Shown: in pieces, positions 1-11,902 of the stretch
Numbering within the stretch: the first letter of the stretch is position 1
Layout: every line of letters begins with the position of its first letter
Assembly: GCF_015706575.1 (NCBI RefSeq)
Contig: NW_024037056.1
Span: 16,171,405 to 16,235,404, forward strand
Length of the DNA stretch: 64,000 nucleotides
DNA from: Patiria miniata
Lineage: Eukaryota; Echinodermata; Asteroidea; Valvatida; Asterinidae
Reading direction: 5' to 3'
Notes under the pieces: generated by a model
The model's database searches: none
What the model was told of the DNA's origin: nothing
The model's input: only the letters and a program-made list of their open reading frames with translations
Made by a program: the position numbers and the translations under genes

Positions 1-97
1 CAACGCAAGGCGTGAGAATTAGAATAAGGAGAGTTGTGACTGAAAACAAAATAATAAGTGATTACAGATAAAGGAAAGGTTTGGTGTTAAATCATGG

Positions 98-312
98 TTA
101 AATCTGCTTTTTTATCATAATTGTTGAACTTATTTGATATAAATAATAGCATGTAACCACAATTAAGGTATAAATCATAAACTCCATAAAATTACCGATA
201 ATTTTCCAAAAGTCAGTGTGGTGAAAATCACTTCCTGTTTGACATGTTTGATGACCTTCCTGGCATGCCTGAGAACAGTTTGTATCATCCATTATTGCAG
301 CATTTTCTGTCA
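98..312 (-). CDS. Possible terminal exon of an unrecognised membrane protein gene (partial)
   Basis: An open frame runs from a plausible 3' splice site (pyrimidine-rich tract then CAG, just above 312) to a stop at 98. It would encode about 71 residues: a short segment with three closely spaced cysteines, then a hydrophobic stretch (FMEFMIYTLIVVTCYYLY) long enough for one membrane span, then a short basic tail. I do not recognise the family. No convincing upstream exon was found, and the rest of the gene would lie upstream on the minus strand, at higher coordinates. It may be a chance frame beside a pyrimidine tract. The call rests on splice-site plus transmembrane pattern only. Confidence 0.3.
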
Positions 313-1190
313 CTGGAAAAAAGACAAAAAAAAAAAAATCAGAAAGAATGTTTATCAAGACGCCACTTCTTTGGTTGTACTACAATTCAAGTCTAAGGAG
401 AGTCGAGTGCATTTTCAAAGTATTTTCTACCAAAATTAGAAATGTCTCAGTCCCAGATTCATGTCTTTGCAATGACTGACGTTAATTGTCATTGATGATG
501 AACAAAAGTGCCTTCAAGATGCAACATTCTTTCCAAAAATTTTTAACAAGAAGGGTAGACACGGTGACCAATAAGTCAATGATTTTCCCTCTTTACGTAA
601 ATGCACAAGACAAAGAAATCTTGGTTTACCATGTCATGATGCCATGTGTGTGACATGTTTACGTGTGGACTGAGGCATTGAATTGGCAGTCATGGCAGTA
701 CGACGACGAGGCCGCCCGCGCGCCGACATCGACACTGCACTGCCTAAACCAAATGACCAAATTAAAACCCAACTGATGCTGAACTGCCATCCCAACATGC
801 CCAATTCTCAAATCTTCAGTTCTCAGCCCTTGAGGCAATATTAATCTGTCTGTGTTCAATGAAAAATATCAGAAAACCTACCTCCTCGACGTCAATCAAT
901 CAACAACAACCCGATCCGGAAGTACCAGCACATTTCGCACGCATGTCATGCATATCGCATGGAGCCCAAATGGGTATTCCGTTTCACTAAAAGAACCGGC
1001 AACTTTTGTGCTACAGCCGAGCATTTCTAGGCGCTAAAATAGCCCAAAATTAAAAGGGCGATATATAGCGCCCTCTTTCTTGATTTTTTTTTTACCACAT
1101 CGGCGGGGGTGCAACCCTCGAGCTGTAAAAAAATAGTTTTAAACAGCTAGCGCTATGGGTGCAACCCAGGAAATAAATTCCCATCGATAC
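313..1190. other. Non-coding stretch with one GC-rich patch
   Basis: No supported gene. A short GC/CpG-rich patch lies around 705-735, and the minus-strand frames across 659-859 have no recognisable domain. It could be a promoter or first exon of the gene ending at 98, but nothing decides this. Confidence 0.3.
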
Positions 1191-1201
1191 CAGTGTTGAA
1201 T

Positions 1202-1370
1202 CCCCATACTTCAAAATTCTTTTACAAATACTCAGAACTCTCGCAGGTGTTCAGGCTACACACTTATGAAAGTGCACCACATAAAAAAATCCCCATAGAC
1301 AACAGTGATAAATGCCCATGCTTCAAAATTCTTTTAAAAATTCTCAAAACTCTCACAGGTGTTCAGGCTG
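1202..1370. repeat. Direct duplication, period ~113 bp
   Basis: A ~56-bp segment ending in the sequence AGGTGTTCAGGCT occurs at 1202-1257 and again, with a few substitutions, at 1315-1370. There is no coding content. Confidence 0.6.
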
Positions 1371-2236
1371 CACAGAAAAATGAACAACATGTCTTTCATT
1401 TTTCTTTCAATTTTTGGTGGGTTGACCAATGAATTTTTAGAGAAATTCTCACCCAAGAACATGATCACCCCTCAAACGAATGATATCTCCCAAACTGGAA
1501 AAGAAGCCACTTGCGAACTTCGCTCGTACCCCCCCCCCCGCCCTGTTTGCAGGTCTCGAACTTGCAAACTGGATTGGATGGACAGACGCACGTGTTTTTT
1601 TGCCCACGTGCGAAGTGGGCGTGGCCTCATAGCTCGGTCTATTTATATTTCTCAAAACAAAACACACTGCGCACACGCTTTCCATATGTCAATATTTATT
1701 CTCTGAAAGCATACAAATGTTTATTTTTCTCTCAAAATAATCAGCAGACACAAAAGAGTAAAATACCTTTAAGCCACAGCAAAAAGCATAAACAGAGTTA
1801 TACATTGCAACAAATAAATAAAAACGATGTTGTTAATTCATAATTATTGTGCTGCGAGTGGGATAACATACATTACCTACTGACTTTATGACTATTTTTA
1901 GATAATGGAAAAGTACTACGTTAACTGATAAACTTTTACGGCAATATTGCGTCAAAAATTCTCTAACATTCAGACACTTTCATGTTGGTCTCGAATAAAA
2001 GAAAATTTGATTTGAAAACGAAACTTGACTCACATGTTAGTCATTTCTTGAAACCAACTCTGTCAAGGATTTTAAGAAGTTGGTACTTGTGCCCTTTTGT
2101 ATAGATAATGTTGAAGATTGCAGTAAAATTATTTCAGGATACAACTGTAAATTAGACTCACGGCATCTTCAAAAAATATTTGACCAATATGCATAATCTA
2201 GGCTACACCTACATGATATAATCTGTGTAGTAGCTA

Positions 2237-2880
2237 TGTATGATATATTTGACCTATGGTCACAATGAGGCTTTGTTGCACCTACGTAGAAGCTACAATC
2301 TCGCCTGGGTAGGACCGATGTTACATTGAGGACCACTGTGGAATCTATATCATTGATGGCAATTTACGACTACAGTATCTTGCATGGCCTATATATGTAG
2401 GATCTATTTGACCTATGGTCACAGTGAGGCTAATTGTGGCACCAACGTAGGTGCTACAATCTCACCTGTGTAGGACCAATGATACATTGAGGACCACTGT
2501 GGAATCTATGTCATTGATGGCAATTTACGACTACAGTATCTTGCATGGCCTATATATGTAGGATCTATTTGACCTATGGTCACAATGAGGATTTGTGGCA
2601 CCTATGTAGGTGCTACAATCTCAGCTGGGTAGGACCAATGTTACATTGAGGACCACTGTGGAATATATATCATTGATGGCGATTTACGACAACAGTATCT
2701 TGCATGGCCTATATATGTAGGATCTATTTGACCTATGGTCACAATGAGGCTTTGTGGCACCTATGTAGGTGCTACAATCTCACCTGGGTAGGACCAATGT
2801 TACATTGAGGAACACTTTGGAATACTGTGGGATCTATTACGACTACAGTACCTTGCATGGCCTATCTCACCTATGATCCA
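2237..2880. repeat. Tandem repeat, ~160-bp unit, four copies
   Basis: The marker GACCTATGGTCAC recurs at about 2251, 2410, 2571 and 2730, giving periods of 159-161 bp. Units are highly similar and AT-rich, with no reading frame. Degraded sequence of the same style (GGACCTAT words) continues to about 3250. Confidence 0.85.
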
Positions 2881-3250
2881 TAGGATCAGGTACAAAGGAC
2901 CTATGTAGGATTCACTTAAAGCAAGAACTCTTTGGATCGGGCTCACCTTTACAACGGTCTGGGTCTAACACCTACACTGGATCTACATGTCACATACTGA
3001 GAAAGAATACGATCATAGGCTCACAGGTTTCTCACCTACAAAGGACCTATGAGTGGGAACAATCCCAAATTACAGGACCTATATTGGATCGTACATGTAC
3101 AAAATCAGTCAAATTATGTCCTAACATTGCATATGACCAATTAAAGGAACATTATCTTTACTAAAAAGGACCTACACCAGATCGTACAAAAAAGCCCTGT
3201 AAAGATGCCCTACCCCTGTAAAGGACCTATGCATTGACCCTTCAGGTCCA

Positions 3251-3927
3251 ATAATAGATCCTACATAATTCGTGTCAAATAAACTACTGTTTCCTGTCAA
3301 TTCTAAACCTCCATATGCATTTTATCTTCACATTTTGCAGCACAAAACAGCCGTAGACTGTTCTGAATCCACATCAAAACAAAAATTGCAGCATATAATT
3401 CAACGTCCAAAGCAACACTCTGAACAAAACAATACCACAACTTTTAAAGATACAATCAGAACAAAATTCCACCAACATTTTCGGATTTTTTTTTAGATTT
3501 CACAAAATTTTCGAACAAGCTATGACAACAAACATGGTTTTATCAGAAAACAGACAACTACACCTTAATTTTAACCTACTTACGGCTCCACTTTCATTAA
3601 GAAAAAAAAAATAATGGCTCATCACTGCAAAATTTTCCTTCTTATAAGTAATCAGTAAATCAATTCAGAAAACAAATATGTAGATAATCAAATAGAAATA
3701 AACACATATAAAAATTTAAAATGAATGGTATTTTTTTTGGCTCAAAAGTAGGAATTATTTCTACCCCACTAATATACATGTAGTTAGAAAAACTAGAGCA
3801 CTGTAACAAATTGAATTGAGGTTTTAAGGTTGTAGTTTCAACTGGAACCAGTTGGAGATTTTGTACTTATCAGAGTAAAAGCTAGGAAACTATAAGTATA
3901 CACCTACAGTGCAATGACTGTTTACGA
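3251..3927. other. AT-rich sequence, no gene seen
   Basis: Low-complexity, AT-rich sequence. The short frame at 3272-3496 has no domain and no splice context, so no gene is called. Confidence 0.4.
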
Positions 3928-4230
3928 GTGCAATAGTAAGAATAATTTCATGAGGTGACAGATGGAATGTTGGTCTCGTGGCATGGAACATTCAATCTGT
4001 CACCGAATGAAAATACAAAAGTGAAACACTTATTATTTGTTTTATACAACACCTGAATAAATCCTCGTCATCTGATTGGTCAGAGCCACAATGGTGTGAC
4101 CGTGCAATAGAATTTCTATTTACCGTGGAATAGAGCTAATCTTGTGGTGCGGCTGGGCCATGGGTTGGGACAAACGACTCAATGTGTAGGGGATAACAGG
4201 GATTTATTCAGGTATTGTATAATTGATCTC
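3928..4230. mobile_element. Small foldback/MITE-like elements
   Basis: An inverted repeat around 3938-4010 (GTGACAG ... CTGTCAC arms) is followed by a unit bounded by inverted copies of ACAACACCTGAATAAA (about 4046) and TTTATTCAGGTATTGTATA (about 4203-4221). Both modules recur at 17256-17760, so this is a dispersed non-autonomous family. No transposase frame is present. Confidence 0.65.
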
Positions 4231-4619
4231 AAACAACGATAGTCTGAAGTTATACACACAAACGGCATAGTTTCTGATCTACCATCTCAAAATTGTTGCG
4301 ATGGTAGTTACTGTTCTGAGAAAACAAAATCACACCAAGAAATGAAACTTTCATCTAACTTTATCTACAAATCACGTCAACACGAAAAAAACACTTATCC
4401 ATCTAAAACTAATGATTAGATTGATCATGATTTCGTTTTCTTTTCAAAATGTTTATATTACACAAAAACCCATGACACTTTTTCTTTTCAATTTTTATTG
4501 GCCGGCGCGGACTATTGCTATATTTTTCAATTATATTTATTAATAAATATTTGTTTTTTGTTATTTCAAAAGTCATAACTATTGCATTTTCTTGTTCCGT
4601 TATTTTACCTCATGAGTCC

Positions 4620-4810
4620 AGCACCACGAGGGCAAATCTCAGGAATCTGCTTAATCACGGGAAAAACCTGCTTAGCGGAAATGGGATACCAGCCAAGATG
4701 CCATGCGATGTCAATGACTTGTGACCGGTTCTCAACTTATCTTTCGCTTAGCGCATAAAGCTTCTAAGCATTTTCGGCAAAGCAGCTTCCTGAAATTGGT
4801 CCCAGTCAAT
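4620..4810. repeat. Dispersed CTGCTTAGC-type repeat
   Basis: Contains CTGCTTAGC, ACCAGC and TTGTGAC words in the order also found at about 6720-7160 and inside the 186-bp units at 13246-14180. This is a short interspersed family with no coding capacity. Confidence 0.5.
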
Positions 4811-6700
4811 AATACACACACGCCACTATGACCTTTGAACTTTACCCTGAACTCTGCACTGTGAACTCTGACCTCTGCACTTTGACCTTTAAACCTTTAC
4901 ACGAATAGTACGTTCTCACCCAAGAACAATTCTCAAAGTCACATTGTCATGAAAATGGCAATGTAATGACGCATTTCATAAATTTGACAGTTATAGGTAT
5001 TTTTCTCTGAACTTTTAAGTTGTTTTATCGCTAGATACATAAGTTATGGAGATATGAGATCTTATCGTTCCAATTAATACCAGAAATGATGAAATTTCTA
5101 AATTTTGAAAGCAAGACCAGTAAACTGAAAAATATATTTACAGGAGTCAAAATTTCTGCACAAAATGTGACATGATTTGCTTCAACGCAAGTTAACATCT
5201 CTCAAACTATTTCTTTCTTCAGACATGAAATAGCCACACCGACACTATTAACTGTACATGATAAATCGTTCTAAACACTACGACTATTTCATGTGTTGAT
5301 TATTTACAAAGACCACTTTGTGCATAGTGTGAGGTGATTGCAGTGAAGTTAAACAAGCGCGAGTGTTTAAATTTTTTTTTTTATATAATGCAACGCTCGA
5401 CTGATCCACAGGCACATACACACGTTTACGGAAAATGTAAATATATTCTAGCCATAGAAAAACAAGACGAGGCAAACCTAATAAAGCCGGTCCCAGAGTA
5501 CACAGAATTCTCTTCAATTGATTCACATGACTATTAACTGTAAAGCCTTGAAGCTCAGATTGCCACACAGTGAGTTTTTTGCCTCAAAAAAAAAAAAAAA
5601 TCAGGCAGGATAGATATCTACCTCACGACCTTGCGAGGCAGAAAACTCAGCAAAAATTTACCGCACACTGGGACATTTTGTGAGCTACGTGCTGAGCATA
5701 CGGCCTTGAATGACTTTTTGCTAAGCACGTAGCTCTCGTGTGCGGCGGGCTCGAGTCTCTCCATGCATGTGGTGTACACATTAGGCTGATTCAGCCCATC
5801 CGTTGGCATTACAAGGTAATCCTATACAACAGCACTGCCCGGCTTACAGTCAGTCCAACAGATACAAAGGGAACACTAGGCTGGCCCTCTGGGACCAGCA
5901 AAAATCAATAAATAAACAAGTCAAGTTAGAGACTACATGTACAGACTCCAATATTGATTTCAAGAAGTCTAAGAAAGTCAACCACTTTTGTGACTTTTTA
6001 AGGTTGAATTTCAAGGGACATGTAATATTATAACTGTACATTATTGTCGGGCTCACTGGTCCAAATACATTACATGGTGTGCTTTGCAGCGCATTTTAAC
6101 TGTTGGCTACTTGGTATTAATTAAACATGGTTCCACAAGTACATTTCATGGATCATTTTTGACATCACAGAGGGCTACAAAAAATCCAAGGATTACTTTT
6201 GGCATCAAATATGGCTCACTAGTAATCCTGGACGAATACTAAGGGGGGGGGGGGGGGGGAGGAAACCACGTAACAAGTTCCGCTGTTTTTAAATAGTCAA
6301 TGTATACAATGTATAACATACTTCATGAATGGCCAATCCAGTTACGACTGACTCGTAGTGCTGTAAGTAGTAAACCTGGACCTTATTGGACTAGAGAGGG
6401 CAGGCTTCTGATAGGGCAGTCCCGAAGAGAGTCATTATTCTTAGTGCTACACAGTCAGTGTAGTTCTCTAAAGGTTAGCAAAGAACTCATGTTCAGATAA
6501 CATTAAGCATTGTGTGGAAATAAACAGGGTGAAAATTGCAAGGCTAAGTCAAGAAATTGTAGGAATATCACTTTCTATCTTATTGCAACAATCGGGTGGA
6601 AAGTTAAAAAACATCTGGGCAAATTGGACACAACGTCCACAGAGTTGATTAAGAAAACATTATTGAGATTAATTTTGTATGCAAAGAAGACTTAGAAAAC
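4811..6700. other. No gene seen; simple repeats and repeat fragments
   Basis: Holds A-tracts, a run of ~18 G at about 6242-6259, and a copy of the dispersed GGGCAGTGCT-type repeat at about 5811-5845. It may include part of a long AGO 3' UTR, but I could not place a polyadenylation site. Confidence 0.4.
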
Positions 6701-7163
6701 CACTCAAATAATTACAACGGCCAAAGTTGCTTACAACGACAAAACGAAAATTGCTTAGCCCAATAGAGTTGTGCCGAGCTTAAAAACTGGTAACCGCGCA
6801 AAACGGCATGTAATGTACAATGTACATTGCTTTTCACTGGTCCCCAGCTCATCTTTTCTCGAGAGACATATTTGCTTAGCCTTTTGTGTTTCAGCTTGGA
6901 ATTTCTGCTTAGAAAAAAAGTCACGTCAAACTCTAAGTAGCTGAACACTGGTATCTGCTTAACACAAAAAGCTTCAGCTAAGCGAAAACAGAATGGTTAC
7001 CAGCTCAAAACTCATGTGATGCATATTACTCAGTAACTGGTTTCCGGCCCAGCTTTGGCTTAGCGTCAAATGTGCTGAGCAATGTTTTTGAGCTCTTACT
7101 GTTTCACGCAACGGACAACATTACCCTTATGATTCCTTCTGCGCACCCTGCTAAGTGAAAATG

Positions 7164-10100
7164 CTAAGCGAAATACATGACCCGGAGAATGTCGTCGTGG
7201 ACTTTCACCGCCCTCATCATCTCCTCTATGCTCCGCCCCCCGCTGGTACTTGTAGTGTGGCTACCATCACCACTGGTGGAAAAAATAAAAATAAAGGGAA
7301 AAAACATCAATCTCCGGAAAATGATATGTGACCTGCCATAGCATAACGAGGAATAACCACACCTTTGACTTTTCACGTTGTGTACATCATGTTTAAGCGC
7401 AAATCATTGGCTTTCCAATGATACCAAATTTATTTCTGGAGCTTAATTTATTCCAAAGATATGACGCAGGAACTTCAACAGTGTCCTGCCAACTTTCTTT
7501 AACTTCATTTCGAGAAAAACGGCTTTGAAAAAAAATTAAAACGTATTGCGCCGCCAAGGACAAAATGTTCTTCAGTTTTTTCCACTTTTGTAGGTATTTT
7601 TTTCCCAACAAAAATGCATAGTGTGATCGTTGATACCTTTGCTACTCAAAAATACAAAATAATCACTATCAATTTTCACATGATTTTTCTGGTATATCCG
7701 ACTTCAGGCGTCGATTATTCACATAGAACAATTAAAATTACAGCAAAATAATTTGTTAATGACTTTCTTAATATTTCATTTCAGCAACACATCTCTTATA
7801 CCAGTACATTAGATACACATGTGAATCTAATTTTTATTCTTCAAGGCTCGCGTATAAGCTGCCCTGTGTATAAGCTGCAGTAAACATTTACATGGGCAAA
7901 ATCAATGTATAAGCCGTGGCTTATATTCCGAAAATTATGATACTCACTTGCTGTTGGTTCCTGAATGATGACCACTGTGGGAGAAAATGGCAAAAAGAAG
8001 AAGAAATTATTCATTAATAAGTTGAAATAAAAGTTGTGGAAACGAAAGGTATTTTGCATGGCGTACAACTATGGTTGTTAAAACGATCATTTAGGTATTG
8101 GTGTGTAGACCTTTCGTACGCTATATCAATGTAGTTTTTGCCAAAATGGTTTGCAAACTTTGGTTGGCCGTTGCAAAAACAGAACCAAAACTAACCAATT
8201 TAAACAAAAAATCATTAAGAGCACTGAGTAGTCTAACAACATTTTGATAACTATAACCAATTTTCAAATAAACGTCATAGGAAAACTGACTAGGTGCATT
8301 ATAATAATTTTAAAGTTGAACAAAGAAAGTGACTTGAGCTAGGTTTGAACCTGCTTCCTCTGGATTGATGTTCCGGTGCTCTACCAACTGAGCTATCAAG
8401 CTCTATTTCTGTCAATGTCTTTCTTCAAGGGGCGCTAGTCGGAAGACATAAACCTGAACCCCCAACATAGGGCTGGATAGCTCAGTTGGTAGAGCACTGG
8501 AACGGCAATCCGGAGGATGCAGGTTCAAACTCTGCCACATTCAATTTCAAGTTCAACTTTAAGGACGTAACCACTTGATAAATACTGAGGACGTAAATGT
8601 TCACTTTGAGGCAAACCACGGCTGAAATTTGTGGTCAATAACTTTTTTTTAAAAAACCTCTAAGTTTTTAAAACCAAACTCTACGTTTTCATAAAATTAA
8701 AGAAAGGTTTACTTGTAGGTTTTTATAAAACAAATGTTTCATTATCACTACACTTAATTTGTCTCATAATGTGCACAATATTTTTTGTTTCAAATCGTCA
8801 GGGCTCGTCATAAGTGTAAATTCTAAAACTTTTTCTTGCCTGATTATTATAACAGTTGCCTTTTTTTGTTTTTTTCGTACCTGACATAACCGTCGTGGTC
8901 CTTCTCGACAAGATGGTAGCGCGCCCGGAACGCCACCAGATGCGCGTAGTAGGCCGGTGCCGGGATGGAGACGCTGCGTGTGCAGCGCACGTAGGTATGG
9001 CACAGTTGATAGGTCAGGCACTGCAGGTCATCGGCGGTGAAATCGTTGTCGTCCCACAGGACGTGGTAGTGGGACGGACGACTTGTCCCCTAAAAGAAGA
9101 AGAAGAAAAAAGAAGAAGAAAAAAGAAGAAGAAGAAAAAAGAAGAAGAAGAAAAAAGAAGAAGAAGAAAAAAGAAGAAGAAGAAAAAAGAAGAAGAAGAA
9201 AAAAAAAGAAGAAGAAAAAAGAAGAAGAAGAAAAAAGAAGAAGAAGAAAAAAGAAGAAGAAGAAAAAAGAAGAAGAAGAAAAAAGAAGAAGAAGAAAAAA
9301 GAAGAAGAAGAAAAAAGAAGAAGAAAAAAGAAAAAAAATCGAAACAAATTCAAATGGTGTTCCATGACTGTCAGATAAGCATGGTTTTAACAACCCTGAC
9401 TTTGAGCATTCCATGCGCCATGCGCGAACAAAAGAGGGCGCTATTTCACCTACGAGAGCCATGTGGATGGGACACGACACGTGTACGCACGACTTCCTGA
9501 ATGTGCAAAAGCTAAAGCCACCGTGTCTTCACGTGAGCGTCAGGCGTCGTCGGTGCACGGATACGTTCGAATTCAACTTGTGAAGGTCTCCGAAACTAAT
9601 CCCTGCCTCCAATAACTTTGGATACATACGAAATACGCAGTGGATGTATCGAGAGCCAGCCTAGATCTTCCCCAACTATCCTTTTCTGGCCGTTGATGGG
9701 GTACTTGTGCACGGAGCCCATAGCCAAAGGTTCGCATGGCTTATTTTATGAGTGAGTCTTCGCGTGAGTGTCGGGCATCGTCGGCAATGCCCGCCACTTG
9801 TACAGAACTCATCCCGGACGTGAAATGAGACGGGCCTTTACCTGGATACCAGCGTGACTGCAGAGGTAGAAGTCAAACTCGTTAGGGTGGGTGATACCGG
9901 TGTCCACCGTGGTACCGGCTGGAATGTTACCACTCTTGCCAATCTACGAGAATGAAAATGACAGAAACCAGTGAAAACGACGCCGAATATGTCTTAATCC
10001 TCCCTTTGCTTAAGAGGTCACCAATGGTCAAAATTGTCTTCCTCACCTCCTGGCCTACTGTGTACAAACCAATGGGGGGTCTTGACCAATATTGACCCAA

Positions 10101-11902
10101 GTAATAAGCAGGCTGACAATGCATGTTACCATAGGCGGGTTATTCGAATGAGAAACTCTAACAATGCATTGTTGGGGGATAAACACACGTGAGTGCAAAG
10201 TCATTGTTGTAAATTTAAATATTTCTACAGCTCTAAAATTACATTTTAACATTTTTTAGAAAGTTAGCAAACGGCTTCAATAAATGGGATTTTTCTAGTG
10301 TCCGTACCAAGAAAATTGTGTCATTACGACAACTCTTTTGCTAAAAATATTGAGGATCCTTTTCTTCAAAATGAAGAGTAACAAGAAACTGTTAAAAGTT
10401 TTGAAGTTGTGCACTGAAGAAGGGGAGTGTTGCCTAGTGGTTAGGCTTCGTGAGTCATTACCAGAGGGTCAGGGGTTCGAATCAAGCTACTGGCCATTTG
10501 TTGTGTCCTTGGGCAAGCCCTTTCACCCCAACTTGCCTCTCCCACCTGCGAAGAACTGGCATCCCGTTCAGGAGAAATAGGAGTATTCCCCATTATTTCA
10601 TGTCAAGGAAACCAGAGATAAACGCTGGCCTGATTGGCCATATTGCTCATGACAGACTTTGTTACTGAAGATAGAGTGCCGAATCTGTCATACCTGTTCC
10701 TTCTTGTCAGCACAGAACAGCCTAGTATGGTGCCGCTTCTGCACAGCGATGAATGTGATTCCGGGCTGGTACCCCGCCTCCAGGGACATACAGGCCTCGC
10801 GGATTGCACGCAGCTCGTGGTTCAGAACCTGATGGTAAAAAAAACCCACAAAATTTCAAATAAAAAAGTTACGAAACAAAAGAATCCACAATGATGTTCG
10901 TCATTTCAATTCTGCTGAAATCCCAACCCTTTTGATCAAAGTACGAAGGCCTGAAATATATTTCAATTTTTTGATGCAGTTATCCTCGACTCTTCCAAAC
11001 TTCAATTGTTCACGTACTTAATGAACTTTTAGTTTGGAATTGTCTGGTTTGATGCGACTCTAGAATACCACACTGATATGGGTGTAGGAAATTGGTATGT
11101 TCCCATTTTCAGGTCGCTCTTCTTACCTGTGGGAACTGGCCTTCGCTCACACCGTCCCGGTACAGGATAATACGGGCTGGCTTGAAGCGCGTCGTTTGGT
11201 AGAACTGGATTAGAATCTCTCTGACCATGACCTTGAGGTCGACGATGATCTCTTGACGGTGCTGCTGGACGTGAACGCTGGCTGTATAGCGGCTGGGATG
11301 GGCGTCCATGCTACCCACAACCTGCAAGTGCAATATTCAAGTTTGTATATAATGACCAGTCAATAGTTTTATATCGGCTGGTCAATAGTTATATATCGGC
11401 TGGTCAATATTGGTACATTGGCCAGTCAATATGTGTAGGCTGTCTGGTCAATCAATCTGTATATTTGCCAATCAATATTTATAATATTGGCCAGTCAATA
11501 TTTATATATAAGCCAGTCAATATTCATATATTAGCCAGTCAATATTTATATATTAGCCAGACAATATTTATATATTGGCCAGTCACTATTGCAATACTGA
11601 CCTGTCAATATGTGTAAACTACCCGTAAATGTATTATGACTGGCCAATCATAAGTTATGTTGGTTATTCAATATTTTTATGTGGACCGGACAATAGTTGT
11701 ATATTGCCCAGTTAAAATGTGTATAATGCCCAGTCAATAATTGAATATTGCCCAGTCAATATCTGCATATTTTACAGCAATGTCAACAAATTTCTCATGC
11801 TTCCTCCTTACAGCAGCAATGGAAGGTTTCTTGTCATCTCCAGCAGGTGGATGAGTCACATCAGCACCCAGGAAAATGACTGGCTGACGGAACAACGCTG
11901 GT
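7164..11902 (-). CDS. AGO: AGO exons 16-21: PIWI (RNase H-like) domain
   Basis: PIWI carries the slicer site. Exon 16 has [16 protein letters not shown] (D628), exon 17 VQQHRQEII (E668) and [11 protein letters not shown] (D700), exon 18 [11 protein letters not shown], exon 19 [13 protein letters not shown] and [10 protein letters not shown], and exon 20 [13 protein letters not shown] and [17 protein letters not shown] (H838). The last exon gives a variable Ser/Gly-rich segment, then RVMYFA and a TAG stop. All four catalytic positions are intact, so endonuclease activity is expected from the family rule. Confidence 0.95.

Noticed and set aside
1359..1843. Overlapping 110-115-codon plus-strand frames
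   Set aside because: Overlap a direct repeat and simple C-run; no domain, no splice context, codon use unlike the real exons.
2237..2880. Regular repeats with spacers resembling a CRISPR array
   Set aside because: Units are ~160 bp with no unique spacers, in a eukaryotic intron/repeat landscape with no cas genes. The same applies to the 23-bp and 27-bp arrays.
8470..8552. tRNA gene
   Set aside because: A- and B-boxes are present, but there is no acceptor-stem pairing, and several diverged copies with shared non-tRNA bodies exist: SINEs.
8856..9500. 214-codon Lys/Glu/Arg-rich frame on the plus strand and Phe/Leu/Ser-rich frames on the minus strand
   Set aside because: They are translations of the GAA/AAA purine tract; the same interval contains a real AGO exon on the minus strand.
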